A stretch of DNA of 64,000 nt from the NCBI RefSeq assembly GCF_024499015.1, contig NZ_CP098604.1:5022001-5086000 (forward strand), read 5' to 3'. How positions within the stretch are numbered: the first letter of the stretch is position 1; each line of letters opens with the position of its first letter. The stretch comes from Xanthomonas hortorum pv. pelargonii. Lineage in GTDB: Bacteria; Pseudomonadota; Gammaproteobacteria; Xanthomonadales; Xanthomonadaceae. The notes beneath the pieces are model-generated. The model saw only the letters and a program-made list of their open reading frames with translations. It was not told the origin of the DNA and made no database searches. Positions 47,191 to 55,298 of the stretch are shown one piece after another. The position numbers and the translations under genes were made by a program.

Positions 47191-48135
47191 TCAGGCCGCT
47201 TCGGCGACCACTTTCAGGCGCGCCAACACATAATCGGCCAATTCGTGGGCGCTGTACTTGGCCACGAAGGCATTGGCGCCGACCTGTTCGACCATGGCGT
47301 TGTTGAACACACCCGACAACGAGGTATGCAACAGCACGTACAGGCCTTGCAGCCCCGGCGTGCGCCGGATTTCCGTCGTCAGCGTATAGCCATCCATTGC
47401 CGGCATTTCGATGTCGGAGATCACCATCGCGTAGCGGTCGGCCGGATTCTCGCCTGACGCTGCCACCTGCAAGAGATGGTCCAGCGCCTGGCGGCCGTCC
47501 GACAGCAAGGTTGCCGCGACGCCGAGCTGGTCGAGCACGCTGCGGATCTGCTGACGCGCCACCCGCGAATCGTCCACCACCAGTACCTGGAACTGCCGGT
47601 CGTATGCGACCAGCTGCAGCGAGGGATCCAGCTGCACGTCCTTGCTGACCTTGGCGATGTCGGCGAGCACGCTTTCCACGTCGATCACCTGGATCAACTC
47701 ACCCTGGAAACGGGTCACCGCCGTCAAATAAGTGGCTTCGGCGCCAAGTTCCGGCGGCGGATGGATGTCTTCCACCGCAATATTGACGATGCGCTCCACG
47801 CCGCTGACCAGAAAGCCCTGCACCGAGCGGTTGAATTCGGCCACCACCAGATAGCCAGGGCCGTTTTCGGAAAGCGTGTCGCGCTCCGGGTGGCCGATGG
47901 CCAGGCCCAAGTCCAGCACCGGCACCGAGCGCCCGCGCACGTCGGCAACGCCGGCGAACTCGGTCGGCAGGCCGGGGACCTGAAACAGGTCCGGACGGCG
48001 CAGCACTTCCTGCACCTTGAAGACATTGACGCCAAAAAGCTGGCGCCCGCCCAGCCGGAACAGCAGCAGGGCCAGTCGATTGTGGCCAGCCAGACGGGTG
48101 CGCTGGTCGATGCGGTTGAGCAGATCGTGGGTCAT
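47191..48135 (-). CDS. cheV: Chemotaxis coupling protein CheV
   Basis: CheV couples chemoreceptors to CheA through an N-terminal CheW domain and adapts through a C-terminal receiver. The 314-residue protein has RIDQRTRLAGHNRLALLLFR and VFKVQEVLRRPDLFQVPGLP at the N-terminus. The receiver (QVLVVDDSRVARQQIRSVLD, phosphoacceptor Asp in MVISDIEMPAMDGY) follows. The ATG at 48135 is chosen by family similarity; the longer frame reads into a GGGAATCGGGA repeat (MRFPIPDSRFP is repeat-derived). It is divergent from flgA. Confidence 0.93.
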   Translation of the reverse strand: MTHDLLNRIDQRTRLAGHNRLALLLFRLGGRQLFGVNVFKVQEVLRRPDLFQVPGLPTEFAGVADVRGRSVPVLDLGLAIGHPERDTLSENGPGYLVVAEFNRSVQGFLVSGVERIVNIAVEDIHPPPELGAEATYLTAVTRFQGELIQVIDVESVLADIAKVSKDVQLDPSLQLVAYDRQFQVLVVDDSRVARQQIRSVLDQLGVAATLLSDGRQALDHLLQVAASGENPADRYAMVISDIEMPAMDGYTLTTEIRRTPGLQGLYVLLHTSLSGVFNNAMVEQVGANAFVAKYSAHELADYVLARLKVVAEAA

Positions 48136-48200
48136 GGGGCAGATATCGACAGCGCCATCGGAAAACTTGAGCGGTTTTAAGGTTGGCGTGGGGCGCTGGG

Positions 48201-48379
48201 TCGGGAATCGGGAGTCGGGAATAGGGAATCGCAAAAGCGGAGGGCTTTCCGCAGCAAGCCCGAGGCGAGGGGCCGTGCTCTGACGTACTTACGGTGTTCA
48301 CTAAGCCAATCGCACATCAGCAACGAATACCGACCAAGGCTCAGCCCCCGACCGATTCCCCATTTCCGATTCCCGATTC
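48201..48379. repeat. GGGAATCGGGA terminal-inverted-repeat element, copy 2
   Basis: Left arm TCGGGAATCGGGAGTCGGGA... and right arm ...CCATTTCCGATTCCCGATTC lie in the cheV-flgA spacer. The right arm stops 8 nt before the -24 element of the flgA promoter, so the promoter directly abuts the repeat. Confidence 0.7.
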
Positions 48380-48387
48380 AAAAAACA

Positions 48388-48401
48388 GGCACACCTCTTG
48401 C
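48388..48401 (+). promoter_or_regulatory. Sigma-54 promoter of flgA
   Basis: The plus strand reads AGGCACA-CCTC-TTGC followed by AA. The -24 GG (48388-48389) and -12 GC (48400-48401) are 10 nt apart. The predicted start is near 48413, downstream of the ATG at 48403, so the ATG at 48436 is the true start. Confidence 0.82.
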
Positions 48402-48435
48402 AATGTCTGTTTCGTCTTCCTCCGGATCTGGTCCC

Positions 48436-49080
48436 ATGCGCCTGCTACTGCTTGTCATTCTGTTGGCTGCCGCTCCGGCCTGGGCCCAGAGCTACCAGTC
48501 TGTGGATTCCATCCGTGCTGCCGCCCTGGCCACCGTCGGCCCCGATGCCGAAGCCGAGGCAACCCTCGATCCGGGTCTGCGCATGCCGGCGTGTCCGATT
48601 GCGCTGCAGGCGCAGCCCACCGGGACCAACACGGTCGAAGTGGCCTGCCCGCAGCCGGCCGGCTGGCGCCTGTTCGTGCCGCTCAAGGTGCGTCGTAATC
48701 AGGACGTGCTGGTGTTACGCCGGGGCATCAGCGCTGGAGAAACCATCTCGCTGGCCGATATCAGCATCGAGAAACGCGATGCCGCGCGCATTGTCGGTGC
48801 AGTCCTGGCCGATCCGGTGGCGGCGGTGGGCAAGACCGCCCGGCGCATTCTGCCGGCCGGGTCGCTGCTGTCGTCGAACGATCTGGTCACCCAGCGGCTG
48901 GTACGGCGCGGCGACACGGTGCCGCTGGTGTCGCGCAATGGCGGTCTGGAAGTGCGCATGAGCGGTCGCGCCTTGTCCGATGCCGGCGAAAACGAGCGCG
49001 TCTCGGTCGAAAACTCGTCCTCGCGCCGGGTGGTGCAGGGGATCGTCGAAGCGAGCGGTACCGTTGTGGTGTCCAGATAG
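48436..49080 (+). CDS. flgA: P-ring assembly chaperone FlgA
   Basis: The periplasmic chaperone of FlgI, 214 aa. Signal peptide RLLLLVILLAAAPAWA, then a SAF/FlgA C-terminal domain (LRRGISAGETISLADISIEK, RRILPAGSLLSSNDL, TVPLVSRNGGLEVRMSGRA). The ATG at 48436 is selected by the sigma-54 promoter and by the signal peptide; an earlier in-frame ATG at 48403 would add 11 residues before it. flgM starts 63 nt downstream. Confidence 0.94.
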   Translation: MRLLLLVILLAAAPAWAQSYQSVDSIRAAALATVGPDAEAEATLDPGLRMPACPIALQAQPTGTNTVEVACPQPAGWRLFVPLKVRRNQDVLVLRRGISAGETISLADISIEKRDAARIVGAVLADPVAAVGKTARRILPAGSLLSSNDLVTQRLVRRGDTVPLVSRNGGLEVRMSGRALSDAGENERVSVENSSSRRVVQGIVEASGTVVVSR

Positions 49081-49090
49081 AAATTCGCTA

Positions 49091-49114
49091 TAAAGTTTTT
49101 TCGGCTGCCGTTAT
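49091..49114 (+). promoter_or_regulatory. Possible non-canonical sigma-28 promoter of flgM
   Basis: A perfect -35 consensus TAAAGTTT (49091-49098) and a fliC-like -10 GCCGTTAT (49107-49114) are present, but they are separated by only 8 nt instead of 11. flgM may therefore be read mainly from the flgA promoter. The match of both halves is unlikely to be chance, but spacing weakens the call. Confidence 0.35.
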
Positions 49115-49143
49115 CCCCTACGACCTGTAGAGGAGTTCCTGAC

Positions 49144-49455
49144 ATGACCCAGAAAATCGAAGGCAATCTACCGACCGCCGCCACCCTTCGTACCGCCGCC
49201 ACAAGCAGCAAGATCGCTTCGGCCGGTGAAGACCGCGCGTCCCCGATTGCAGCACTACCGCCCACCGACAGCGTCAAGCTGACCGGCGAGGCCACCAACC
49301 TGCAGAACTTGCAGCGCACGCTTTCGCAGTCCTCGGCGATCGACACCGGTCGCGTCCAGGCAGTGAAGGAGTCGTTGCAGAACGGCAGCTATTCCATCAA
49401 CCTGGATGCCATCGCCAGCCGCATGATGGATCTGAATCAGCAACTGGCGGGTTAA
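49144..49455 (+). CDS. flgM: Anti-sigma-28 factor FlgM
   Basis: FlgM binds FliA until the hook is complete and is then exported. The 103-residue product has a low-complexity N-terminus and the C-terminal FliA-binding region (RVQAVKESLQNGSYSINLDA, IASRMMDLNQQLAG). The start has GAGGAG 8 nt upstream. It is followed by flgN after 15 nt. Confidence 0.96.
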   Translation: MTQKIEGNLPTAATLRTAATSSKIASAGEDRASPIAALPPTDSVKLTGEATNLQNLQRTLSQSSAIDTGRVQAVKESLQNGSYSINLDAIASRMMDLNQQLAG

Positions 49456-49470
49456 TCCCCAGCCGAAAGG

Positions 49471-49803
49471 ATGAACGTGAACGAGTTCCTGCAACGTCTC
49501 AGCGACGCGCTGGCCGGCGAACGCCAGGCATTACTCGAGAACGACATCGATGGGTTGATGCGGCATACGCAAGACAAGCTCTCGGCACTGCGCGCGCTCG
49601 AAGCGCGAATGCCCGAAGGCGAAGAAGCGCGTCTGCGCGAACTGGCCGAAGCCAATCGCGCCAACGGCGCGCTGCTGGCACGTCGGCGTCGCGAAGTGAA
49701 CTGGGCACTGCGTCACCTGGGCCGCACCGAGAGTGCACCGTCCTATGACGCCAAGGGTCAATCGAGCGTACTGCGCGGCGGACGTTCGCTGGCAGTGGCT
49801 TGA
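49471..49803 (+). CDS. flgN: FlgK/FlgL export chaperone FlgN
   Basis: A small helical chaperone of 110 aa (NEFLQRLSDALAGERQALLE, RRREVNWALRHLGRTES), matching the FlgN family and its usual place after flgM. The charged C-terminal half is helical. It ends the flgA-M-N unit; the spacer 49804-49956 holds no gene. Confidence 0.93.
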   Translation: MNVNEFLQRLSDALAGERQALLENDIDGLMRHTQDKLSALRALEARMPEGEEARLRELAEANRANGALLARRRREVNWALRHLGRTESAPSYDAKGQSSVLRGGRSLAVA

Positions 49804-49956
49804 GCGATTAATCTCGCGTAGAGCGTGCGTGCGCGCTGTCCAGCGCACATGCGTCGCGCAATCCGATCTGCCCGGCGTGCCAGATCGTGGCGTTGCGCAA
49901 TACGGCGCGTAGGCGGTTGGGCGTATATTGACGCGTCTTCTACGCCGCCTCTTCCC

Positions 49957-51183
49957 GTGACTGCCAAGTTTTTTCTCAATCAAACCTTATTGCCGTCTTC
50001 GGATATGCTGCGCGCCTTCGGCGATCAGATGCTCGAGGGCGTCTTGCTGTTCCGCGCAGACGGGCAGCTGATTCTGGCCAACGCCATCGCGCGCCAAAGC
50101 CTGTGCAAGGAAGACCCCGACGACGATCGCAATCTCGGCGAGCGGATCTCGCAGGTCTTGCCCTCCGATGCGCTCAATCAGGCGCGTAGCAAAGGCACCT
50201 GGACCGGCAGCTTGCCGGTTGGCGACCGCGTGGTCATCGCGCATCTGTATTACAACGAAGAGCAGGGCATCGGGCATTTTCTGGCGCTGTTCCACAACAT
50301 CGAAGGCCAGCAGGATTACGAGCGCGAGCTGCAGCAGCGCCACGCCGAATTGCGCCAGGCCTACCTGCGTTTGAATGGTGCACAGGACAAACTGCTGCAA
50401 TCGGAAAAGATGGCCTCCATCGGCCAGCTCGCCGCAGGCGTAGCGCATGAAATCAATAATCCGATCGGTTACGTGCACTCCAACCTCGGCAGCCTGCAGG
50501 AATATCTGCGCAGCCTGTTCACGCTGATCGAAGCGTACGAGCGCGCGCTGCAGGCGCCGGATCCGAAGGCACTGATTCCCGAAATCGACGAGATCCGCAA
50601 CCGCGCCGATATCGACTTCATCAGCCGCGATCTGCCGCAGTTGATGGCCGAGTCGCGCGAAGGCATCGAGCGGGTGACCCGCATCGTGCGCGACCTCAAG
50701 GACTTCTCGTATTCGGACCGTTCCGAGTCGTGGAAGATGGTGGATCTGCACGCCGGTCTCGAATCCACGATCAACATCATCTGGAACGAGCTCAAGTACA
50801 AGGTCACGCTGGAACGCAATTACGCCGAGCTACCACTGGTGGAATGCCTGCCGTCCGAGCTCAATCAGGTCTACATGAACATGCTGCTCAACGCCGGCCA
50901 GGCGATTGTCGAGCGCGGCACGATTACCGTCACCACCGGCCGCGACGAGGCTGAAAACGTCTGGATCCAGTTCCAGGACAGCGGCGCCGGCATCGCCCCG
51001 GACCTGATGCAACGCATCTTCGACCCGTTCTTCACCACCAAACCGGTCGGCAGCGGCACTGGTCTGGGCCTGTCGATTTCCTACGGCATCATCAACAAGC
51101 ACCACGGCCGTATCGACGTCGAAAGCACACCGGGGCAGGGCGCGAGTTTCCGCATCGTGTTGCCGGTGCGGCAGCCGCGGTAG
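49957..51183 (+). CDS. ravA: Sensor histidine kinase RavA-like
   Basis: A soluble histidine kinase of about 408 aa from a GTG at 49957. It has an N-terminal PAS-like domain (GVLLFRADGQLILANAIAR), a coiled linker, the phosphoacceptor His164 in VAHEINNPIGYVHS and a HATPase domain (MNMLLNAGQAIVERG, GAGIAPDLMQRIFDPFF). The start is uncertain: upstream codons in the same frame to 49825 lack family support. In X. campestris, RavA is the kinase paired with RavR; location next to ravR and the structure support this, without proof of identity. Confidence 0.78.
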   Translation: MTAKFFLNQTLLPSSDMLRAFGDQMLEGVLLFRADGQLILANAIARQSLCKEDPDDDRNLGERISQVLPSDALNQARSKGTWTGSLPVGDRVVIAHLYYNEEQGIGHFLALFHNIEGQQDYERELQQRHAELRQAYLRLNGAQDKLLQSEKMASIGQLAAGVAHEINNPIGYVHSNLGSLQEYLRSLFTLIEAYERALQAPDPKALIPEIDEIRNRADIDFISRDLPQLMAESREGIERVTRIVRDLKDFSYSDRSESWKMVDLHAGLESTINIIWNELKYKVTLERNYAELPLVECLPSELNQVYMNMLLNAGQAIVERGTITVTTGRDEAENVWIQFQDSGAGIAPDLMQRIFDPFFTTKPVGSGTGLGLSISYGIINKHHGRIDVESTPGQGASFRIVLPVRQPR

Positions 51184-51191
51184 CGCGCGCT

Positions 51192-51330
51192 GGGAATGGG
51201 GAATCGGGAGTAGGGAATCGGTAGAGCGGCGTGCGCTGGTGCTTTGGTTTTCAGGCACGATTTGGCACGCGGAGAATCAAGCGGTGAAGATCTGCTCTAC
51301 CGATTCTCCATTCCCAATTCCCTATTCCCG
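51192..51330. repeat. GGGAATCGGGA terminal-inverted-repeat element, copy 3
   Basis: Left arm GGGAATGGGGAATCGGGAGT... at 51192 and right arm, ending ...CCCTATTCCC at 51330, are imperfect complements over about 36 bp. It fills the ravA-ravR gap and would form a large hairpin between the two convergent genes. Its last 9 bp overlap ravR. Confidence 0.8.
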
Positions 51331-53043
51331 GCCGTTCCGCAACTCATCGTGCGTGCGGAAGGCCTGACGGATGTGCTCGCGCAGTTCGTCGTCGTTCCAG
51401 GGCTTGGTCAGGAAGCGGTAGATCGCGCCGCGGTTGATCGCCTCGGTCACGGTGGCCAGATCTGTGTAGCCGGAGAGCACCAGGCGCACGGTGTCGGGGT
51501 AGAGCATCTTGACCCGGCCCAGGAACTCGGTGCCGCTCATGTCGCTCATGCGCTGGTCCGAGAGGATCACCTGCACGTCGTTGGTGGCGAGCAGGTCGAA
51601 GGCATCGCGCACGTTGCCGGCGGCCAGGATCCGGTAGCCGTCGCGGCGGAACAACCGCACCAGCGAGCGCAACACGTTTTCTTCGTCGTCCAGCAGCAAC
51701 AGCGTGCGGTCGGGGCGGCTTTCGGCAAACGATTCCGGGCGCAGGTAGCGGCGACGTAACGCCATGCCTGCCGACTCGGCCGACATTGGTTCGCCAAACA
51801 GATATCCCTGGAAGATGTCGCAATCGTTGCGACGCAGAAAGCCCAGCTGCGCCTGCGATTCCACACCGTTGGCGATCACCGTCATGCCGAGCTGATGGCC
51901 CATCGCGATGATCGCGCGCGCAATCGCCGCCTCGCGGCTGCCGGCTGGTGCGCTCTTGATGAAGCTGCGATCGATCTTGAGTCGATCCACCGGATACCGC
52001 ACCAGCGCACTGAGGCTGGAATCGCCGGTGCCGAAGTTGTCCAGACTCAGGCTGATGCCTTCGTTGCGCAGGTTGGCCATCGTCTCGTGGACGAAGTTGA
52101 CGTTGTTGGTCAACGCGCTTTCGTTGATCTCCAGCGTGACGAATTGCGCCGGCACGCCGGCGGTCTGCAACATGCCCATGACTTCGTTGAAGAAGCCCGG
52201 GCGCAGCAACTGCAGCGTGGACACATTCACCGCAATGCTGAAGTCGTCGAAACCCTGGTCGCGCCACAGACGCGCCTGGCGCACTGCGTTCTGCAGCACC
52301 CATTCGCCGATCTGCACGATCACGCCCAGGCGCTCGGCGGTGCGCATGAAACGCTCCGGCACCAGCATGCCCAGCGTCGGCGATTGCCAACGCAGCAAGG
52401 CCTCCATGCCCACAATGCGGCCATCACGCGCGCTCACCAGCGGCTGATAGCGCAGACGCAGCTCGCCATGCGGAATCGCATCCACGATCTGCCGCGCGAT
52501 GATGCTTTCGCTATGCGCACTGGTGGTCGAGTTGCGCGTGTACAGCCGCACCGTATTGCCGCCTTCGCGCGCGGCCTGGTAGCTGGCTTCCTCGGCGTAA
52601 TCGAGCAGGATCGACAGCGAGCTCGAGTGTTCCGGACACAGGCTGATGCCGACCTTGCCGGTCATGAACAAGGTGTACGGCAACACCGACAACGGCAATT
52701 CCAGCTGCTGGCGGATCTCTTCGGCGAAATCTTCCGGCAACGGCGTGTCTTCGCGACGCACCGCCACCACTACCATTTCATCGCTGCCGTGACGCCACAA
52801 CTTGCCGCGCGCGCCAAGGAAATCCTGCAGCCGGCGCGCGACCAGCGTCAGCGCCTGATCGCCGACCTCGGCACTCATGTTCTCGTTGATCGAGGCAAAG
52901 TGATCGATATCGATATGGAACACCATCAACGGCGGGCCGCCGGATGCGGCAGCGTCCACCAGATGCAGCAGTTCGGGATTGCCTGCGCCCAGGCGCGTGG
53001 GTTTGACGATTTCCAATCCAGGCGGAATAACGGGGCTCCACAT
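51322..53043 (-). CDS. ravR: GGDEF-EAL-REC response regulator RavR-like
   Basis: A 573-residue protein with GGDEF (about 35-175), EAL (about 180-435) and C-terminal receiver (about 446-565) domains, with phosphoacceptor Asp496 in LSDQRMSD. The GGDEF signature is degenerate (HGSDEM, residues 85-90). The EAL motif (GMEALLRW) is present. Two usual EAL catalytic positions differ: LDNFGTG (second Asp is Asn336) and IANGVES (Glu replaced by Asn392). In X. campestris, RavR is a cyclic di-GMP phosphodiesterase that links signalling with motility and virulence. The stop lies inside a repeat (see findings). Confidence 0.85.
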   Translation of the reverse strand: MWSPVIPPGLEIVKPTRLGAGNPELLHLVDAAASGGPPLMVFHIDIDHFASINENMSAEVGDQALTLVARRLQDFLGARGKLWRHGSDEMVVVAVRREDTPLPEDFAEEIRQQLELPLSVLPYTLFMTGKVGISLCPEHSSSLSILLDYAEEASYQAAREGGNTVRLYTRNSTTSAHSESIIARQIVDAIPHGELRLRYQPLVSARDGRIVGMEALLRWQSPTLGMLVPERFMRTAERLGVIVQIGEWVLQNAVRQARLWRDQGFDDFSIAVNVSTLQLLRPGFFNEVMGMLQTAGVPAQFVTLEINESALTNNVNFVHETMANLRNEGISLSLDNFGTGDSSLSALVRYPVDRLKIDRSFIKSAPAGSREAAIARAIIAMGHQLGMTVIANGVESQAQLGFLRRNDCDIFQGYLFGEPMSAESAGMALRRRYLRPESFAESRPDRTLLLLDDEENVLRSLVRLFRRDGYRILAAGNVRDAFDLLATNDVQVILSDQRMSDMSGTEFLGRVKMLYPDTVRLVLSGYTDLATVTEAINRGAIYRFLTKPWNDDELREHIRQAFRTHDELRNGRE

Positions 53044-53046
53044 GAC

Positions 53047-55179
53047 TCAACGTCCACCATCGTCGTGGACGGACTCGCCGACCGGGTGATAGGGCAGGCG
53101 CAACGTCACGCGCGTGCCTGCTCCGGAGGCTGATTCTATCGCGAGCGCACCGCCGACGGTTTGCGCACGCTCACGCATCACGATCAACCCGAGACCGCGC
53201 GGGCCTTCGGGTTCGAAGCCATCGCCGTCATCGCTCACTTCCAGGCGAAAGCTCTGGCTGTCGATCGTCTGCAGACTCATGCGCACTTCGCCCGCGCATG
53301 CATGCCGCAACGCGTTGGTCAGGCTTTCCTGCGCGATGCGAAAACACGCCTGTTCGATTTCGTTGCCGGGGCGTACGTCCAGTGCCTGGATATCCAGTTC
53401 CAGGCGCACCTGCGAGGCGCGGAACAACATCGACGCCTGCCAGCGCAGCGCAGCTTCCAGACCCAGTGCATCGAGTTGTGGCGGGCGCAACAGCATCGAC
53501 AGATTACGCAGCTTGGTCACCGTGCTGTCGGCCAGCGACACCACCTCGAGCAGATCCTCGCGACGCGCGGCCGGGTCCAGCTCGTCCAGCGCCGCATGTG
53601 CGGATAGCTTCATCGCGGTGATCGCCTGGCCGATATCGTCGTGCAGATCGCGCGAGATCGCGCGGCGCTCGTCTTCCTGCAACGAGAACAACCGCTTGGC
53701 CATCGCCTGCAGTTCGGCATTGCTTTCGGCCAGTGCGTCGCGCATACGCTCGGGCTCGCTCAAATCGCGCACCACCAGCAACTTGCACGCACGCCCGCCA
53801 TAGCGGATGTCGCCGGCCGACAGGCCCGCATAAAAGGTGCTGCCGTCGCGACGGCGCATCGCCCGTGCGCTGGACACCGGTTCGTTGCGGTCGCTGCCCG
53901 CGCGCAGATAGTCGCGCACGATCGGCAGATCATGCTCGCCGACCAGCGTCTGCAACGGTTCGCCCAGAATGGTTTCGCCCTGAAAGCCGAACTGCGCCGA
54001 GCCGGCCGCATTGGCATACATCACGTGCTCGTCGGCCAGGATCAACACGCCATCGGGCAGCACGCGCACCAGCTCGCGGAACTGCTCCTCACGCTCGCGC
54101 AGCAGGCGTCGCGATTGTTCGCGCTCGCTCACATCCTGAAGTGTGCCGTGGATATGGCGGGCGCCGCTCGTCGTGGTGACGCTCTCGGCACGCAGGTGCA
54201 CGGTGCGCGGCTGCGAGTCGCCGCCAGTGAGCGGCAACAGCACATCGATCTGCACCTGCCCACCGGTGCACATGTCTTCGATCATGCGTTCGATGCGTGC
54301 CTGGGTGGCGGTGTCCGAGGCGGTCAGCAATTCTTCCAGTCGATGTTCGCGGCGATGCATCGGCACGCTGCGGCCCAGCAACCGATACACCGCCGGCGAA
54401 TAACGGCCCAGACCGGTAGCGCGATCCAGCTGCCACGAGCCCAGCCGCGCGATGCCTTGCGCTTCTTCCAGCCGCTCAAGCGCTTCGTCGCGCAGATGCT
54501 GCGCCTGGCGCTCCTCGCTGCGGTCCACGGTGACCACCAGGCGTGCAGGGCCGCTGGCCAGATGCAGCTGGTTGCTGCGGATCTCGACATGGCGCGGGCC
54601 GCTGCGGGTCAGCAGATCTTCGTGCAGGGTGCAGGTGTCGTCGCCCTTGGCGCGGATCTGGGTGATGATTTCTTCCAGGCGCACGCCGTCGGCATTGGGC
54701 CAGATCGCCTGCAATGTCTGCTGCAGAAACTCGTCGCGCTCCCAGCCGAAGAATTCCAGCGCTGCCGGGTTGGCATCCAGGATGCGCAGCGTGGCCAGGT
54801 CGTAGATCAGGGCCGGGCTGGGCAGGGCCAGGAACTTGGCCTGCAGCAGTGCCTCGGACTGCGCCAGTTGGGCGTGCTCTTCCACGATCAGCGCGACAAA
54901 GCGGCGTAGCACCAGATGGATCACGATGCTCGACACCACCAGAAAGCTCGCATCCGACCAGCGCTCGGGCATGGCGGCGCCGGCCAGGTGCAGCAGCCGG
55001 TTGCCCAGCAGCAACCACACCACACCGGTCAGCAGATACAGCCCTGTCAGCGTCCACAGACCCTGTTGCAGGCGTTCGGCGAGGCGAAGTCGGGAGACGG
55101 GGGCGGACGAAAACGCGGGCGCGGCAACGGGATCAGGCATGGGTCCGCGAACGACCTTTGGAGCGGGCGATGCAGCCAT
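53047..55179 (-). CDS. ravS: PAS sensor histidine kinase RavS-like
   Basis: A 710-residue membrane kinase with two transmembrane helices near residues 42-58 and 78-95, three PAS/PAC repeats (ALIYDLATLRILDANPAALE; IARLGSWQLDRATGLGRY; VLILADEHVMYANAAGSAQF) and a C-terminal HisKA_3/HATPase module (phosphoacceptor in SRDLHDDIGQAITAMK; DDGDGFEPEGPRGLGLIVMR). HisKA_3 kinases usually signal to NarL-type regulators. It ends 3 nt before ravR and is cotranscribed with it. Confidence 0.82.
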   Translation of the reverse strand: MAASPAPKVVRGPMPDPVAAPAFSSAPVSRLRLAERLQQGLWTLTGLYLLTGVVWLLLGNRLLHLAGAAMPERWSDASFLVVSSIVIHLVLRRFVALIVEEHAQLAQSEALLQAKFLALPSPALIYDLATLRILDANPAALEFFGWERDEFLQQTLQAIWPNADGVRLEEIITQIRAKGDDTCTLHEDLLTRSGPRHVEIRSNQLHLASGPARLVVTVDRSEERQAQHLRDEALERLEEAQGIARLGSWQLDRATGLGRYSPAVYRLLGRSVPMHRREHRLEELLTASDTATQARIERMIEDMCTGGQVQIDVLLPLTGGDSQPRTVHLRAESVTTTSGARHIHGTLQDVSEREQSRRLLREREEQFRELVRVLPDGVLILADEHVMYANAAGSAQFGFQGETILGEPLQTLVGEHDLPIVRDYLRAGSDRNEPVSSARAMRRRDGSTFYAGLSAGDIRYGGRACKLLVVRDLSEPERMRDALAESNAELQAMAKRLFSLQEDERRAISRDLHDDIGQAITAMKLSAHAALDELDPAARREDLLEVVSLADSTVTKLRNLSMLLRPPQLDALGLEAALRWQASMLFRASQVRLELDIQALDVRPGNEIEQACFRIAQESLTNALRHACAGEVRMSLQTIDSQSFRLEVSDDGDGFEPEGPRGLGLIVMRERAQTVGGALAIESASGAGTRVTLRLPYHPVGESVHDDGGR

Positions 55180-55225
55180 CTTAGCCGTAACTCGGCCCGG
55201 TTCGGTCGTGCCGCAAACAGGTACC

Positions 55226-55252
55226 TCAACTAATCGCCAAAACGGCCGTTAT
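55226..55252 (+). promoter_or_regulatory. Possible sigma-28 promoter of the PAS-GGDEF-EAL gene
   Basis: TCAACTAA (55226-55233), 11 nt, then GCCGTTAT (55245-55252), whose -10 is identical to that of fliC. The -35 matches TAAAGTTT only partly. The predicted start is about 40 nt upstream of the GTG at 55299. Confidence 0.45.
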
Positions 55253-55298
55253 CCATTGCGACTCCGAGGCAGGGGTCGATTCTTCGGAGTGTTCCAGA

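Noticed and set aside
48136..48234. An N-terminal extension of CheV
   Set aside because: The extra residues (MRFPIPDSRFP...) come from the GGGAATCGGGA repeat. CheV family similarity begins at the ATG at 48135.
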